The notes under the pieces were generated by a model. It was given only the letters and a program-made list of their open reading frames with translations, had not been told where the DNA came from and searched no databases. The position numbers and the translations under genes were made by a program. DNA of 64,000 nt from Cryptococcus deneoformans JEC21 (lineage: Eukaryota > Basidiomycota > Tremellomycetes > Tremellales > Cryptococcaceae). Numbering within the stretch: the first letter of the stretch is position 1; each line of letters begins with the position of its first letter. The DNA lies in assembly GCF_000091045.1 (NCBI RefSeq), contig NC_006694.1:600001-664000 (forward strand). The letters run 5' to 3'. Shown piece by piece: positions 22,651-34,870 of this stretch.

Positions 22651-25372
22651 CTATGCAATGAGATCCCCTTTTTCAGTTTCCTCAACGCTTGCTCCGGTTC
22701 TTCCTGCCTTATTCATTTCTATGCTTTGACCACTAATCACAACCACGTCTGCCAAATCCATTCCGTACACTCGGATTGCCTCGTCTTCAAGGTATTTCCT
22801 ACATTCTTTTCGAGATTTTTCCACGTCAACACAGGCAAGGATCCCCACTGAGACCACTCCTAAACCTAGCAGGAATGTAAAAGGCATATTGGTGTTGCCG
22901 CTGTCGTCAATGATAGCACTTGATACAAAAGGCCCAATGAAACTTGAGGTTTTGCCGATGATGGAAAAAAGAGCGAAGAACAAGAACTATTATAACCTGT
23001 TAGCCGCATCCCTTGATCAATGAACCATAGTCTTCCCCGCTCTTCTTACCTCTTTTCCTCGTGGTATGACCTCAGAGATCATAGCTTGCTAGATGATGAT
23101 CAGCATCGACACTTGTAGTGCAAAATGTAACAAACTCACGGAAATTGCGTACCAAGGGCAAACGGCGATCTTTATACAGTATAGATTAGCTTCATCCTTT
23201 CGTTTCGACTTCCACTTACTCCATAGAAAGCTTGGTAAGCCCAGAATTCCCATGCATTATGGAAGCCAAATCTAGTTTGTGTTATGCCAACGCATCCCCA
23301 GGCAGCCAATAGAAGGATCCAGAAGGCATTCTGAATGAATAAATCAGTTAGTGATAGGTCACTGTTGGAGAGGTATAACTTACAAACAAGAGCATCGTTT
23401 TCGTGGGTATTGTGTAGCGTTTCTGCACGGCCCAGAAGAGTCCGATACTGGCAAAGCACTGTTATTAGCAAGAGAAAGGAAACGGATCTAGAAAAGGCGC
23501 ACCCCAGAGCTTGAGCTGCGATGCCATCAATGAGAAGACTACGCTCTCACGATTAGCTGAACCGACTGGTTTGTTGAACGCCAATGTGACCGTACTAATT
23601 GAGCATCTTGGTATCATAGGACACGACTTCGTTTTGCAATGTCGCAATGACTGTAAGTTTAAGTGGGAGAGGTAAGCTAGAGCGTTAAGACAAGCTCTCT
23701 TAAAATACTCACCTGTGACTATAATGGCGGGACCGATCAACTTAGTTCTTTTCGTCTCTTCAGAAACCAGGGAGGAAACAAAAACGTACCGAGAGTATTG
23801 AGGCAATCGCCCAAGAAAAAATAGGCCGCCTGGAAGGGACCGTGAGTAAAAGTGATGCTGGAACCTTATCTAGTGCTATGACACTTTTCCAACGTACGAG
23901 ATAGATAAATGTTTGTTTTAGACGCAAGCATAAACGAAAGGCGTGGTAGATCTGTTTGATCCTTCATAGCAGTGTCAGGGGGTCATCGTAGAATCTATAC
24001 CTTTTAATAGTTGACTTACCCAACGGTAAAATATGTCGTGTGAGGAGGAAGCTGATGCCCCGGGCGGTATTGCTCGAACAGCAGCCATGGGGTGGCGCAT
24101 ATGACTGTTAGTTCCTTGTTAGCCAAGGCCAAGCGATGAACAGAAGGGACTCACTCCAAACACCAGCACTGTAGGCGCAAACAATACTCAAAGCTTTGGT
24201 GTTGCTATCGGCGTCATCGTTGATCACCCCTTCCAAAATCCCAGCCAAGATAGCGAGTACAACTAGTTCCCCTAATGAGCAGACAAGGAAAGAGACATTG
24301 GCGAGGCGATTCCGTGCCAGCATGTCAAGCCTATCGTGGGACTTCCGGCTATGATGATAGTTAATAATTATCATAACTAAACCATTGCCAAAAACAGTCT
24401 TGTGACTTACTCGGTGTCTCCTCGAGCAAGTTTTTCTTCACTATCTTTTATTTCCGGTAAATCTCGAGCAAGGCCTGGGAATGCCGCTGTCCAGAAAGTC
24501 AAGGCGCCTTGATAACCGATGAGACCTAAGATATACAAAGCTGTTCCAGCCTGCCATCTATAAGAAATATAGACTGGTCAGTAGCATCCCTCTCACGAAC
24601 AGATAGAAAGATAAGCCGAGTAAATCACTTACTTGGAGGGATCTTCCACCCCCAGCCATGCAAAACTAACAGCCCATGCTAACACAGTAAATGCGGTCGT
24701 AATGTGAGGTCGGATGATACCGTAGTCCGCGAACGATCCCATTATGAGGAAAAGAACCGCTTGGAAAGCGAAAGAAAGGCCGTTTGTGATCAGAACAATG
24801 GAGTTGACTGCACATAAGCACATATCCCAAACTCAGAACATACCAGACCGCTCTGACCCAAAAGCAATGAGATTGCATGCCCCATCACCGCATGGGACAG
24901 TACCCGTTGGGTAGGCAGGATCCCATCCTGCCAAATATAACAGATTTTGCCATGCCGATATGGCAAAATTGAATGGACCTATAGATTCAACAATCAGTAC
25001 AATATGTGCAAAAAAGGGTCAGCAATTATCAGGTAACCAACCTAGTCCGGAGTTGCCGACGTAGTAAATGTACCAAGACTACCGCCGGAAGTCGCAAATC
25101 GTCGTGATGGCATGACGAATGACGAACCGAACAGTCAGCGTTGGCCGTGTGTCGTTCACTCAAACGGCGGTAACATGATTATTTGTTCGGTGGTGGTAGT
25201 AACTCACCCAGACCTCCTTTCTTGTTGTTGTTTTTCTTTCGCCGACGATAGGTAAAGGGCTGGCAAAGAGTGTTGCCTCATCGGTAAGGGCAGAGTCATC
25301 TTGTACCGGTTGAAGATGGCCTTCCTCCATTTCTTGAGTAGTGAGCCTGTCTGACGCATTCGAACCGTCCAT
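22651..25372 (-). CDS. ATG22/UMF1-type major facilitator transporter
   Basis: The start ATG at 25372 gives MDGSNASDRLTTQEMEEGHL, a polar N-terminus. After EVW the exons encode SWYIYYVGNSGL, GPFNFAISAWQNLLYLAGWD and NSIVLITNGLSFAFQAVLFL, then IMGSFADYGIIRPH, WAVSFAWLGVEDPSKWQ, ALYILGLIGYQGALTFWTAA and FPGLARDLPEIKDSEEKL. Later exons include VVLAILAGILEGVINDDADS and the last block FFALFSIIGKTSSFIGPFVS. This order of motifs matches the fungal Atg22-like family, about twelve spans. Yeast Atg22 exports amino acids from the vacuole after autophagic breakdown; the substrate here is inferred. The gene is split into many short exons, so some internal junctions remain unverified. No break is visible. 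Confidence 0.85.
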
Positions 25373-26147
25373 GATGGGAGATGATGTGTTCCACGAATAA
25401 AGATGATATATAGCGCATGTGATGATAAGACTTGCTCAAGTACTCGTACAGGTTTTCTTTGCTCGATTGTGTTCTAATGTATAATGCAATTTCCGATCTT
25501 TCGTATAACTAAGCGTTTTCCAGGCTCTCAGATAGTTGGCCATCATTCCTTATTATTATTAGTAGGTGGTATGGTGCTTTAAGTGAGGGGCGAAAACCGT
25601 AGGCCGACTTCAGGTATTTGTTCTAGGGTAATTCCGTCTATTTACTCAGAATTCAGGTTATTCGGGCGCCCAGCAGCTTCCCGTTCCGAAGAACAAAAAA
25701 GCAGAACTTAACGGACACTGGCCGGTGTCCGACGAGGCACCTATTATTAGGTCCGACAAGCTGTTATTAGTAAATTGTTGGGAGTTTGGCCGGGGTTAAA
25801 TTAATGATGTCACACCTGCATGAAGTAATGCGATGATTCTCGATGGTCAATTTAAGCCCTCATTCATTTTGCTTTTTAGGCTTATGGGAGGGATTCCAGC
25901 GATCAGCTTTCCACATCCGAGAGGCACTTAAAATAAATACACAAATATTGTGTGGAAGAATACACCACCAGTACCGCAGTCAGTGGAATCATATGAAATT
26001 TAGTGCTTTGTCAACCACCAACAGTTTTGTAGCTCTCGTCTGCTTACAACAAACAAGAAAGCCGACCCACACAGCCCACGGCTCACGGCTCACAAAATTT
26101 AGCAGCCCCGGACAAGACGCCTTAATTGAAATTTCTGCCCTCGATCG
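25373..26147. promoter_or_regulatory. Divergent intergenic region, transporter / PRM10-like
   Basis: About 775 bases between diverging start codons, with mixed AT-rich stretches (for example TTATTATTATTAG near 25550). It should hold both promoters. I found no RNA gene or repeat. Confidence 0.35.
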
Positions 26148-29100
26148 ATGCCGACTCGTCGACGCCCGAGCCAGCATGAGGAAAGAGACCCATCAGACGA
26201 AGTAGCTCAACAGCAGGGGATGGATGTTGAACTTCTTACCCCCCATAGTAGCCCGTCTACAAGTCGCCCTGATAGTTTACTACATAACAGCCCAAGAGAT
26301 AGCCCCCACCCCACTTCTCGCCTGCCAAGCTTCGAGACCAGCACTTCTATTCCTCGTTCTAATGGCCAAGAGGTAAGTATCATGGATCCATGCTTGCAGT
26401 TAGTTTGACGCTTTTTCAAGGATGCCACATATGGCAGTCGTCCTAATCTCAAGGTTCGCTGGCGAAGCAAACTTGGCGAAGATTATCGTACAGACACTAG
26501 ATCTTTCCATTCGCCCAGACCATCTACTGCGCCTTCTGAAGAAGAAATTGCTGCAGTTCGTCGTTCTGTAACAAGCATTTTCCGCCGACCACAAGGATAT
26601 TCTCCTCGCCAAAGCCGAAGCGACCTGGAATCTGGGCCTCCAGGTTCGCGCTCTTCGGTCTTGTCGTTTGAGTCGGACTCATTTGTGCAGCCACGTCCCA
26701 TGAAGCGGAGAGCGTCTAGCCGGCGTTCTTCAGCTGGCTCTTGGGCATCGTCCGACAATGACTCAGACTATGACGCACAGGTTGGAACCGGCGGAATCCT
26801 GAGCGCCTTGCTAGGTCTATATGGTAATGAGGCTTCTTACAAAAAACGAAAGGCTCTCAGGTCTCTCTTGAGGCGTAGCGACAAAGATAATGAAGACAGT
26901 CACCGAGGAAGAGCAAGAAAGCGTTGGAGTACGGAATCGCTTTTTGCCCTCCCATCTCGCAACTCTAGCAGAAGTGCCAGTCGCTCAGTGAGCAGGGGAG
27001 CAACGAGTGCACCTGATGGGCCTGAAGTTGCTAGGAGAATGCGCGACGAGAGGGAAAAGGTGCATAGGAATCGGAGGCATCAACGTTTGCCTCATCGAAG
27101 TCAAGACCTCAATCAACCGTATATCCCATCCGCGCGGTATTCAAATCCCTTACAACCTGCTCCAAATGTCACTGCCGCGCAACGGTTCAGAACTTTTATG
27201 ACAGGCAGGAGCGCTCCTGCTACCCTTCTTGGTGCCCCAGATGCTGTAGACCATTCTAAATCACAAGAAGAAAGCAGGTACCGTACTATGGCCGCCCTGT
27301 TGATCACTACGAACTCCCTTATGAGCATAGGAAGCCCTATTCTTGCCCATGTTGCGCCTGCGTCCGGGCAAGAGGGAGAGTCTAGTGGAGGTCATCGGAA
27401 GATCAGCTGGTATGAAAGCGTAGCAGAAAAGGAGCGGGCTGAACAAGAAAGAGAACAGAAGGAAGAACATGATCTCGGATTGATTGATGGAGAAGAGGAT
27501 AACATTCGGGCTATGGAAGAGGGGATGTGTGGAGGGAAGAGGAAAAGAAAAAGAACAAGGGGTAAAAGAATACAGCGAGAGATGGCAGTTACCAAGCATG
27601 TTTCAAACTTAATTCAAAGGAAGAAGTGGGTCATAAAACAATATTTGTTATTAAACACTGACATGCGACAGGTTTATTGAGGAACTTGCCAAAGCAGTCG
27701 TCAAGTAGGTCAATCTCGATGCCGAATACTTCGCGCTAAAATAAAACTAGTTATGGTGCTCCGGCTCATTCAGTGGAGGCATGGCTAGCCTCAACAGCTG
27801 ATATTCTTTCCGTCGAGGCATCTTTTGTCTATCTACCGACTGTCCTACTTGTTGCCTTCCGAGACACCGATGTACACTCTACCGATGTCCTTTTCATTCG
27901 TCCAAGTGGAGGCCTAGAGCTGTACCGATTATCTCTGGTGCATGAGGTCTACAGAAGAGTGACTCACGATAAAATATCCGCTAGTCAAGGTCGTCGAGCT
28001 CTGAAAAGGATCGGGCGCGAGGTGAGTACCTTTCAAAGAGGCAAAAGGCGTGGCTAACAGAATACCTTCATTCAGACCCTTCCCTACTCTCGACTGACTC
28101 TCATCCTCACAGCAGCTGTTGCTTCCGCCATCTCTGCCAGAGTGGCCTTCTCCGGATCGTTCATCGACATCCTCATGTCAGGCGCATTGGGGGCCCTTTT
28201 CACCTTAGTCCAATTCACAGTATCGAAGGAGAATAGGGTGTTTTCTAATATATTTGAAATTGGAATGGCCGGAATATTGAGTTTTGTAGCTGTAAGTGTT
28301 TCTTGCGAAGTTGATCGTGGATGCTGATCATCTTTAGCGTGGACTTGCTTCATCCAAATATTTCTGTTACGAGTCTTTGGCGTCTGTGAGTCGCATATAT
28401 GTATGTAGTGATGGGCTTCCTCTGATTTTGTCAGGCTTCCATTGTTTTGATCCTTCCAGGGTGGCATATATGTCTGGGAGCTCTTGAACTTGGTTCGAAG
28501 AACATCATTGCAGGTGGCATGTGAGTGTCTTGCCTGTGTGTGGCTTTTTTCCCTTGTTAAAAAATCACAGTCGTCTTGTTTGGGCTGTTGTCTACACTCT
28601 CTTCCTCTCGCTTGGTCTGGGCATTGGTAGTGAAATTTGGGACTCTTTTGGGCCGCCTCAGCCTGGGAATGACTCAAATAGCTCAGATGCAACGGAGGTG
28701 CAGTGCTATCGTGATCCCAATTGGGATTACTGGTGGTACACCGAGCGTATGTTGCGTGACTGGGGAGTCTGAGAAGTAAAGGGAATGCTAATAGCATCAA
28801 CACAGCCAGCGACTGGTGGCTTTTCCTACTCGTGCCGGTATTTGCATTCTCTCTTGCAGTGTGGTTCCGAGCGGATTGGCGTTCTAAGGATATAGTTGTC
28901 ATGGTGTTAGTGGCTTGCGCAGGTTATGTTGTCAACTACTTTCTTTCAGGCGTACGTGATTCTGGAATGCCTGCGACAGCGTGTTGACTCAGTGGTCTAT
29001 GTAGCAAATTTCGCAAATCAACGTTACATCCGCTGTATCGGCCTTCGCCGTTGGGTAAGGAGTCTTTACTTGTGGATCTATGCCTGGTATGCTGACTTTG

Positions 29101-29467
29101 CGTTTCTATTAGCGTTCTGGGCAACCTTTATTCTCGTCTTGGAAGAGGTTCGGCGTTCCCATCAATGGTTTGCGGTATCCTGCTTCTTGTGCCCAATGCA
29201 ATCGCGGCCGCCGGTGGACTAGCTACTAACAGCATTGACCAAAGCGACTCGACTAATAGCAATAATGAACAAGAAATCAACACAGCTGTCATTGTTAGCA
29301 TAAGAATGATTCTCGTGAGTCAGCTCTTATGTCAAAGTCTCCCCATAGGATTCTCGATGATGGCTGATGTATTGCAGGTTGGAGTCGGCCTAGCAGTGGG
29401 ACTCTTCGCTTCCACGGTCGCCATCTATCCTTTTGGAAAGACAAGGCGTTATATATTTAGTTACTAA
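26148..29467 (+). CDS. PRM10: PRM10-type membrane protein with ThrE domain
   Basis: The ATG at 26148 opens a polar, basic N-terminal region of about 400 residues (MPTRRRPSQHEERDP, many Ser/Arg). It ends in a Lys/Arg cluster (GGKRKRKRTRGKRIQ). The ThrE (DUF1212) domain follows: FIEELAKAVVNYGAPAHSVE, FVYLPTVLLVAFRD and GGLELYRLSLVHEVYRRVTH, then about ten hydrophobic spans, including SGALGALFTLVQFTVS, GGIRLVWAVVYTLFLSLGLG and ILLLVPNAIAAAGGL. This is the layout of fungal Prm10, related to bacterial threonine/serine exporters; the yeast gene is pheromone-regulated, and transport has not been shown here. A 33-nt micro-exon encodes the first ThrE residues. The protein ends KTRRYIFSY. Confidence 0.88.
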
Positions 29468-29906
29468 CGTTTGTCTATTCAGCATCTTTGCATTACTTTT
29501 CAGTCTCTGTATTTTTAACATGCTGCTACTTGTGCTGGATAGACTTTGACATTTTTCATAAAAGATAAATATAGATAAATAGATGATGACATTTTCAACG
29601 CCTATCTTTTCTTTCCCTTTGGCTGTGTATCATATAGCGCTTGATGAGATCATTGATGATATTCGTACAATAATTTGACTGGGTATAATAAGGGCAAGGT
29701 ATCCATGGATGACTAGTAGATGACTACGGGTAAAATCTTTGGTTTTTAACTATTAGTTTATTAAGGGCAGCAAGTTGCACGCTGATGAGCCTTAATAGTA
29801 TTATTAGCCATCCTCTGAATCTTACAGATTTGGCTATAAATGACTATGCAGGACTTCTTTTCATAATATAATTCCCCAATATACGACTTAAACGGTATTA
29901 CACGAT
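29468..29906. other. Convergent 3' region
   Basis: This separates the ends of the PRM10-like gene and the small hydrophilic gene. It is AT-rich, with several ATAAA and TTTATT words that could serve as polyadenylation signals for either strand. Nothing else is recognised. Confidence 0.35.
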
Positions 29907-30366
29907 CTACTGTCCCTGCTCCAAAAAGTTGGGGACATTCTGGTCACCAGGCCTTTGGTACGCTGTTCGGGCTTGCTTTTCCTCGGGTCCTCCAGGGCCT
30001 TCGAAATCCTGCGCCTTTGTTTGACTAAGGATAGGATGATCAGCTATCATGCCCAAGGAAGTGACTTCTTAATAACTCACTGCCCAGTTCCGGGGTTAAT
30101 ACCACCTCCTTCTTCATCGGGAATTGGGGGGTTCTCTCCTCGCTTGGTACCGCCTACTTGGACGGTAGAGCCAGGGAATTGGGCAGTGACCTGTTCGTTA
30201 ACACCCGAGTCGACAGCTGATAATACAATAGTTAGATACTTATGTCGACCATGCTTCCTCACGAAAGGAGTAACATACTTGAGTCACTCTGTCTGCCAGC
30301 ACCAGCCTTAGCAGCGTAAGAGTTGATAGCCTGCTCGTTCTGTCTAATTTGTTCGTTGGCGGACAT
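29907..30366 (-). CDS. Small hydrophilic, probably disordered protein
   Basis: Three exons give about 107 residues: MSANEQIRQNEQAINSYAAK from the ATG at 30366, then VDSGVNEQVTAQFPG with a Gly/Pro-rich stretch (IPDEEGGGINPGTGQ), and a last exon starting DFEGPGGPEEKQARTAY and ending PNFLEQGQ. Both introns (donors GTATGT and GTGAGT) keep frame and have pyrimidine-purine AG acceptors. The composition is Gln, Asn, Gly, Pro and Glu with no hydrophobic core, cysteine or membrane span, recalling hydrophilin-like stress proteins. That resemblance is only compositional. Its codon choice is regular, so I believe it is expressed. No family is recognised. Confidence 0.72.
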
Positions 30367-31116
30367 TTTGGTGAGGTTTATGCGCTTGTGCTTTAGATTA
30401 ATTGATGGTAAGGCTGAATATGTTCGTGATGGAGAGAGAGAGATAATACATACTGCCATTGGGCTTATATATGCCTGGAAAATGGAAAATAAAGGTTTTG
30501 GGTGGTGCTGGCCGGTCTTTCACGGCGGATTGACGTCAACTGACGTCGATGCGATTGACCACCAACAAGGTGGTGGAGGTGCTGCTGCCACCTAATTATG
30601 GCGTAGTTGTTATATTATTTGCGATCATACAAAGAAGCTTGTTATGGCTATATACGTAGCAGACAGTTTAATGGCATGTCCTCGGTTGGATATTCACATG
30701 CCAACAACAATTTGCCAATCACAACAGTTTGTCATTTTATCTACACTCATTTTGTTAGTCCTTGCTAAAAAGTAGTAGTGCCGTCCGCTTTTCGAAAAAT
30801 CAAATAAATGTGGAGCCCATGAGGCTGATAAATAATCTTAATAATAACCAAATCTCTCTCTAGTTATTAGTAGCTTCGAGTCTCCAGCCTTTTCTTTGTA
30901 ATCCGTTTTCCAGCTATCATCGGCGGTAACATCAGCCTTGTTGATTGATGGCAGCCACCAGGTGATATCGATGTGTAGAAATGCTTGAAATAGTAGACGG
31001 ATGACTAATGATGGTAGCTAAAATTACTATTAGTTGCACAGATCACATTTACATTCTTCAGAGCCCATATCCTGATTAATATACATGCGACGCATTCCCA
31101 AGACGAGAAGGCCAGC
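30367..31116. other. Intergenic, promoter of the small protein and 3' side of CHS5
   Basis: About 750 bases. Just upstream of the small gene are GAGAGAGAGA and a T-rich leader, then two close copies of TGACGT (TTGACGTCAACTGACGTCGA near 30530), which resemble CRE/bZIP sites. The rest is AT-rich with nothing recognised. Confidence 0.4.
30530..30549. promoter_or_regulatory. Paired TGACGTC motifs upstream of the small hydrophilic gene
   Basis: Two copies of TGACGTC lie ten bases apart in this short stretch, about 165 bases upstream of the start codon. TGACGTCA is the consensus of ATF/CREB-type bZIP factors, which in fungi often serve stress responses. Binding is inferred; only the sequence is seen. 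Confidence 0.35.
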
Positions 31117-33586
31117 TTAATTCAGGTCTACATCCTCCAATCCCTCTCCATTACCGTTCGCTTCAGACTCCTCTCGGGGAGCCGCAGCAGCAGCTGATGC
31201 CTGCGCCTTCTTCTTCTTCTTGTTCTTTTTCTTCTGTGACTTTGAGACGGGAGTGCTTTGGCTGCTTCTTGCCGGAGTTGACGCTGTTGGTGTCGCATTC
31301 TCGGGAATAATATCAGATTGAGGCTCTGACTCCGCAATTATAGCTTCTTTGGGTTGTTCAATATTTGAAGGTGTATCTTCCTCCTTCTTGGCGGGTGAGT
31401 GGGAGCTGTTTGCTTTCACAATGTCCTCTGCGGGTCTCGATTCTAAGTCCATGTCCTTCCCAGCTGTTCCATCCTCAACCGGAATTAGTTGCACACTCTC
31501 AACGACCTCTGGAAGTACATTTGCTTCCGCCTTTTTTGCGGTTGATTCTTCGGAAAGCGCTTCTTCTGAGGGAGCTGCACGATGCTCAAGAGGCTCAGGA
31601 TTCTTTGATGGTTCAGTCTGTGGAAGGTCGGCTGCATGGTATTCGGCATCAGGGTGAGTGGCCGTCTCCACATTCTCAATGGGAATAGGCGACGCAATTG
31701 ACTCTGCGTGGAGATTGCTCGCGCCCCCAGAGACAACGTTTTCAAACTCCTTCACTGCCTCATCGATAGTCTGTGCCTTCCCTCCTTCCCTTTCCTGCTG
31801 TCCATTGATTTGGACAGGCAACTCAGTCTTAATCGGAAGTTGTTCCGTCGCGCCGCGAGGTTCTTCCACGACTATAGGCTCCGTGCTGATTCCCTTCACT
31901 TCTTCTTCAATTTCGGCAGGAGGGGAGACTGTTTGCAAAGGGATGTCTGCATAATCATATGTGGCTTGAGCGTCTCCGGGGGTCGACACAAGCGTTGACG
32001 CGGGGTCCGTCGCGGGCACTTGCGCTTCTCCAGCGGTGGGAGAGGTAAACTGACTCCCAGAAAGGGGGGATGATTGGGAGGATGAGGAGGCGGCAGAAGC
32101 AGGGCTGGAAAGCGGGAACTTGAAGCCTCTGTCTTTCATGAGCAAAAGACTTGCCTGAAGTGATTACATATACTCACCTATCGAGTTTTCCATCGGCCTC
32201 TGGCTTAGGACTCCTAGACCTAGGGGCATCCTGGGCTTCTGGTCTGGGGCTTTTCACTCGGGGGACCTCACCAGCTCCCAAACTTTCTCTTCTTTGCTCA
32301 CTAAAGTCACCTGGAGCATGGCTGGGCAATGTGGGTGAAGCCGGAACCATGCTCATTCTAGCAATAGTTTCTGGGCTAGGCGATCTTGGGGCGTCGTCAT
32401 CATCCCTGATGGGTGATTGGGGGGCGGAGGGAATTGGAAGCGAGGCACGCTTGAGTGGGGAGGGCCGTCGGAAAGGGGGTGGTGGAGCGGTGTCAAGTGA
32501 AGCGTTGGATGGTAGAGATGGAAGAATGTAGTTGGAAATAGGGAACAGTCTATGTAACATTAGCGTTGAACAATCATGAGTAACTAGACATGACGTACTT
32601 GCGTTGATCGGCGACAGCGAACAACCATCCTGGCCCAACAACGGGTAAATTCATCCTCAACGCTTCTTGGTATTCGGGGTCCACTCCGCCCCCTCGACCA
32701 TGCTCGTCACTGCCAACCATTGGGGTGGTGCAAACAAAGTGTGTGGTATCAAGCGCAACTTGAGGAGATTCGCGAGCTCCAATCTGCCGCAGGCAGTGAC
32801 GAAGCTGGTCCACGAGTTGTGGTGGGTGCATAGGGCCAAAACATATCAAAAGACCAGTGAGATTGCTACATAGCTGTGAGCAGTTGGAGACACGTAGACC
32901 GTTGTAACTCACTCCATGGTATGTGTCCTAACACGAATTATGTTTGAGGGATATGTGCCAGCTGTAGTTTTCCTACGAGGTCGTTGGAGATAGGTTCCAT
33001 GCTAAATATCGAGAGCACTTACAAGACAAGTTGGAAAGTGTACTCTTCACCACTTTGAAGACCGCCAGTCTTCCACTCGGTCTTTTCCTGTATTCCTCCA
33101 CCATACTCTCCTCCTACCCTTCCCCAACGCTGCCCGTTCCGATGCATTTCCAAGCCTCTGAACTCCGCGCTACCGACATCTATCCTATCCCATTCAACAG
33201 TGACATTTGTCTGCGTAACATTTCGAAGCCTCACAACGGGAACCTTCGGAGGGATGCTGAAAGCATTCAAAATTGAATCCTGTAATTCTTTAAATGCTTT
33301 CTGAGCGGCATATTCAGCAGCGAGATCACGAGAGACTGTGATGGTGAGAATAGATCCAGGACCTAGAGGGGGTGCGTCAGGTGATGGGGTGGGTAAGAGG
33401 AGTGACGGGAACTCCAGCAGGTGAGCGTTTGGTCCAAGAAGAATGGCCTGCAATAATCTAAGCATCGTGCGCTTTTAGGTGTCTCTGCACTCACCATGCC
33501 AGCATCCAACTTGCCCAGAGTGAAGGTGACTACAGAGCTGTCAGCGGGGAGTACGATAGGGATTGACGTATCTTACACTGCTCCAT
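31117..33586 (-). CDS. CHS5: Exomer scaffold subunit Chs5
   Basis: The start ATG at 33586 gives MEQ, and a GTAAGA intron leads to [12 protein letters not shown], the conserved Chs5 N-terminus used for dimerisation. Then come [15 protein letters not shown], a fibronectin type III domain ([29 protein letters not shown]) and a BRCT domain ([41 protein letters not shown]). The long C-terminal part is polar and acidic, with Ser/Pro stretches and a Lys-rich cluster near the end, as in other Chs5 proteins. In yeast, Chs5 forms the exomer with ChAPs at the trans-Golgi and exports chitin synthase III and other cargo to the surface. The whole domain set is present and no break is visible. Confidence 0.93.
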
Positions 33587-34870
33587 CTTGCCCTTCGGAG
33601 AATTGCTTGCTATGGAGAGCCTTTTTGCATGTGCTACAGCTGTGGGGGAGGGCATTCTGGGATGGATGGGATAGTGGTGGACAAACAGACACGCGCAGCC
33701 TTGAACAACGCAACGAACGAAATTGATATGCTCAGACCGCGCCCTTGCCAGCCAGACGCGAATCCAGCAGCGGACTTGCACCCTTCTCCGCTCACATTCT
33801 CAACCTCTTGTCTCCGTCTCCATTCTTCTTGCGTATGTGGTGTTCTTCATATAAATAGCGTATTATCTTTCTACCGTCTCAGAAAAATATCATTCCAATG
33901 CCTTCGCCAGCTACTTGCGAATCCACATACCTCGAGTTAAATGTTCAAACGAGGCGCACGGTCTAATGTCTGATCTTTTGCCCCGCTTTACTATCTGGGT
34001 TCGCGATTTCTATCAAGGGCCGAGTGTAAAGGGTGGACGCCTATTATTCCGTATATTAATAAGTCGATATGATGTTATGAGTTGTTTTGTGAGCGATGCA
34101 TAACTTCGACTCGACAGGGAACGTTCGTTGAGCTGTGTGTTTGTCGGTGTTGTTGACTGCTGAATGGTGTACTTGCGCTGCTGCTCCTCGCGCTGGGTCC
34201 TCCATGGTGTGGCGTGATCGTTTTCGCCTTCCTGTTGGGCTGCACGTTCAGCTTATAAAGGGATGCAGTATATGTTGCTTGCTTAGTTGCAAAGATGGTA
34301 TCACACGACTTATACATACATGCTGAGTGCTAAACTAATGTTGATAAATGGGTCACTGTTTGGCGAAAAACAGGCCCGCGTCTATTATTACAACGAACGC
34401 TACCTCAAGGGTAGTTTATAGCCCGGGATTATTTCTTGCAAGGCCTGGCTCCAGAAAAAGCTCCCTTGCTGTGCTTAGTTCCCTTCCGCGCTAACACCAT
34501 TTTCTCAGACATTTCTTCCCTTTTTCCCTTGCACCAGATCCTCACTCTTTCTCCTTGCATCCTAGCGGCGACGCCCATTCAGCAAATCCCGCCCCGCCCT
34601 CTCTTCCCCCCACTCTCTTTGCCCCTCCGCTCTTAACGCAATAGTCGCCTTATAGTCTACCACGCTTCCTTATCCTTACTCTTCCTATACACCATCCGTG
34701 GAAACAACAAGTCACGAGGAAGCGGCACGCAACAATCGCGCGATCAATTTCATACCTTAGGTTGACCATTTTGGATAACGGACAGCTGGTAAGATGTTAT
34801 ATCTCACAGCAGACAAATTCCCAGTCTGTACGTAGCCGTTGTTTTCCACGGTGCAGAATCCGCGCTTACC
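33587..34870. promoter_or_regulatory. Divergent region CHS5 / CPS1 with long CPS1 leader
   Basis: Nearly 1.3 kb between the CHS5 and CPS1 start codons. The part from about 34430 is pyrimidine-rich (CTCTTTCTCC, CCCCCCACTC) and looks like a transcribed leader. A probable leader intron begins at the GTAAGATG near 34790. Open frames here lack protein character. Confidence 0.4.

Noticed and set aside
28084..28902. 272-codon minus-strand frame
   Set aside because: Antisense to the membrane-spanning part of the PRM10-like gene and across its introns; polar composition is the mirror of hydrophobic codons.
33563..33940. 125-codon plus-strand frame upstream of CHS5
   Set aside because: No ATG opens it, composition is irregular, and it overlaps the CHS5 start and promoter.
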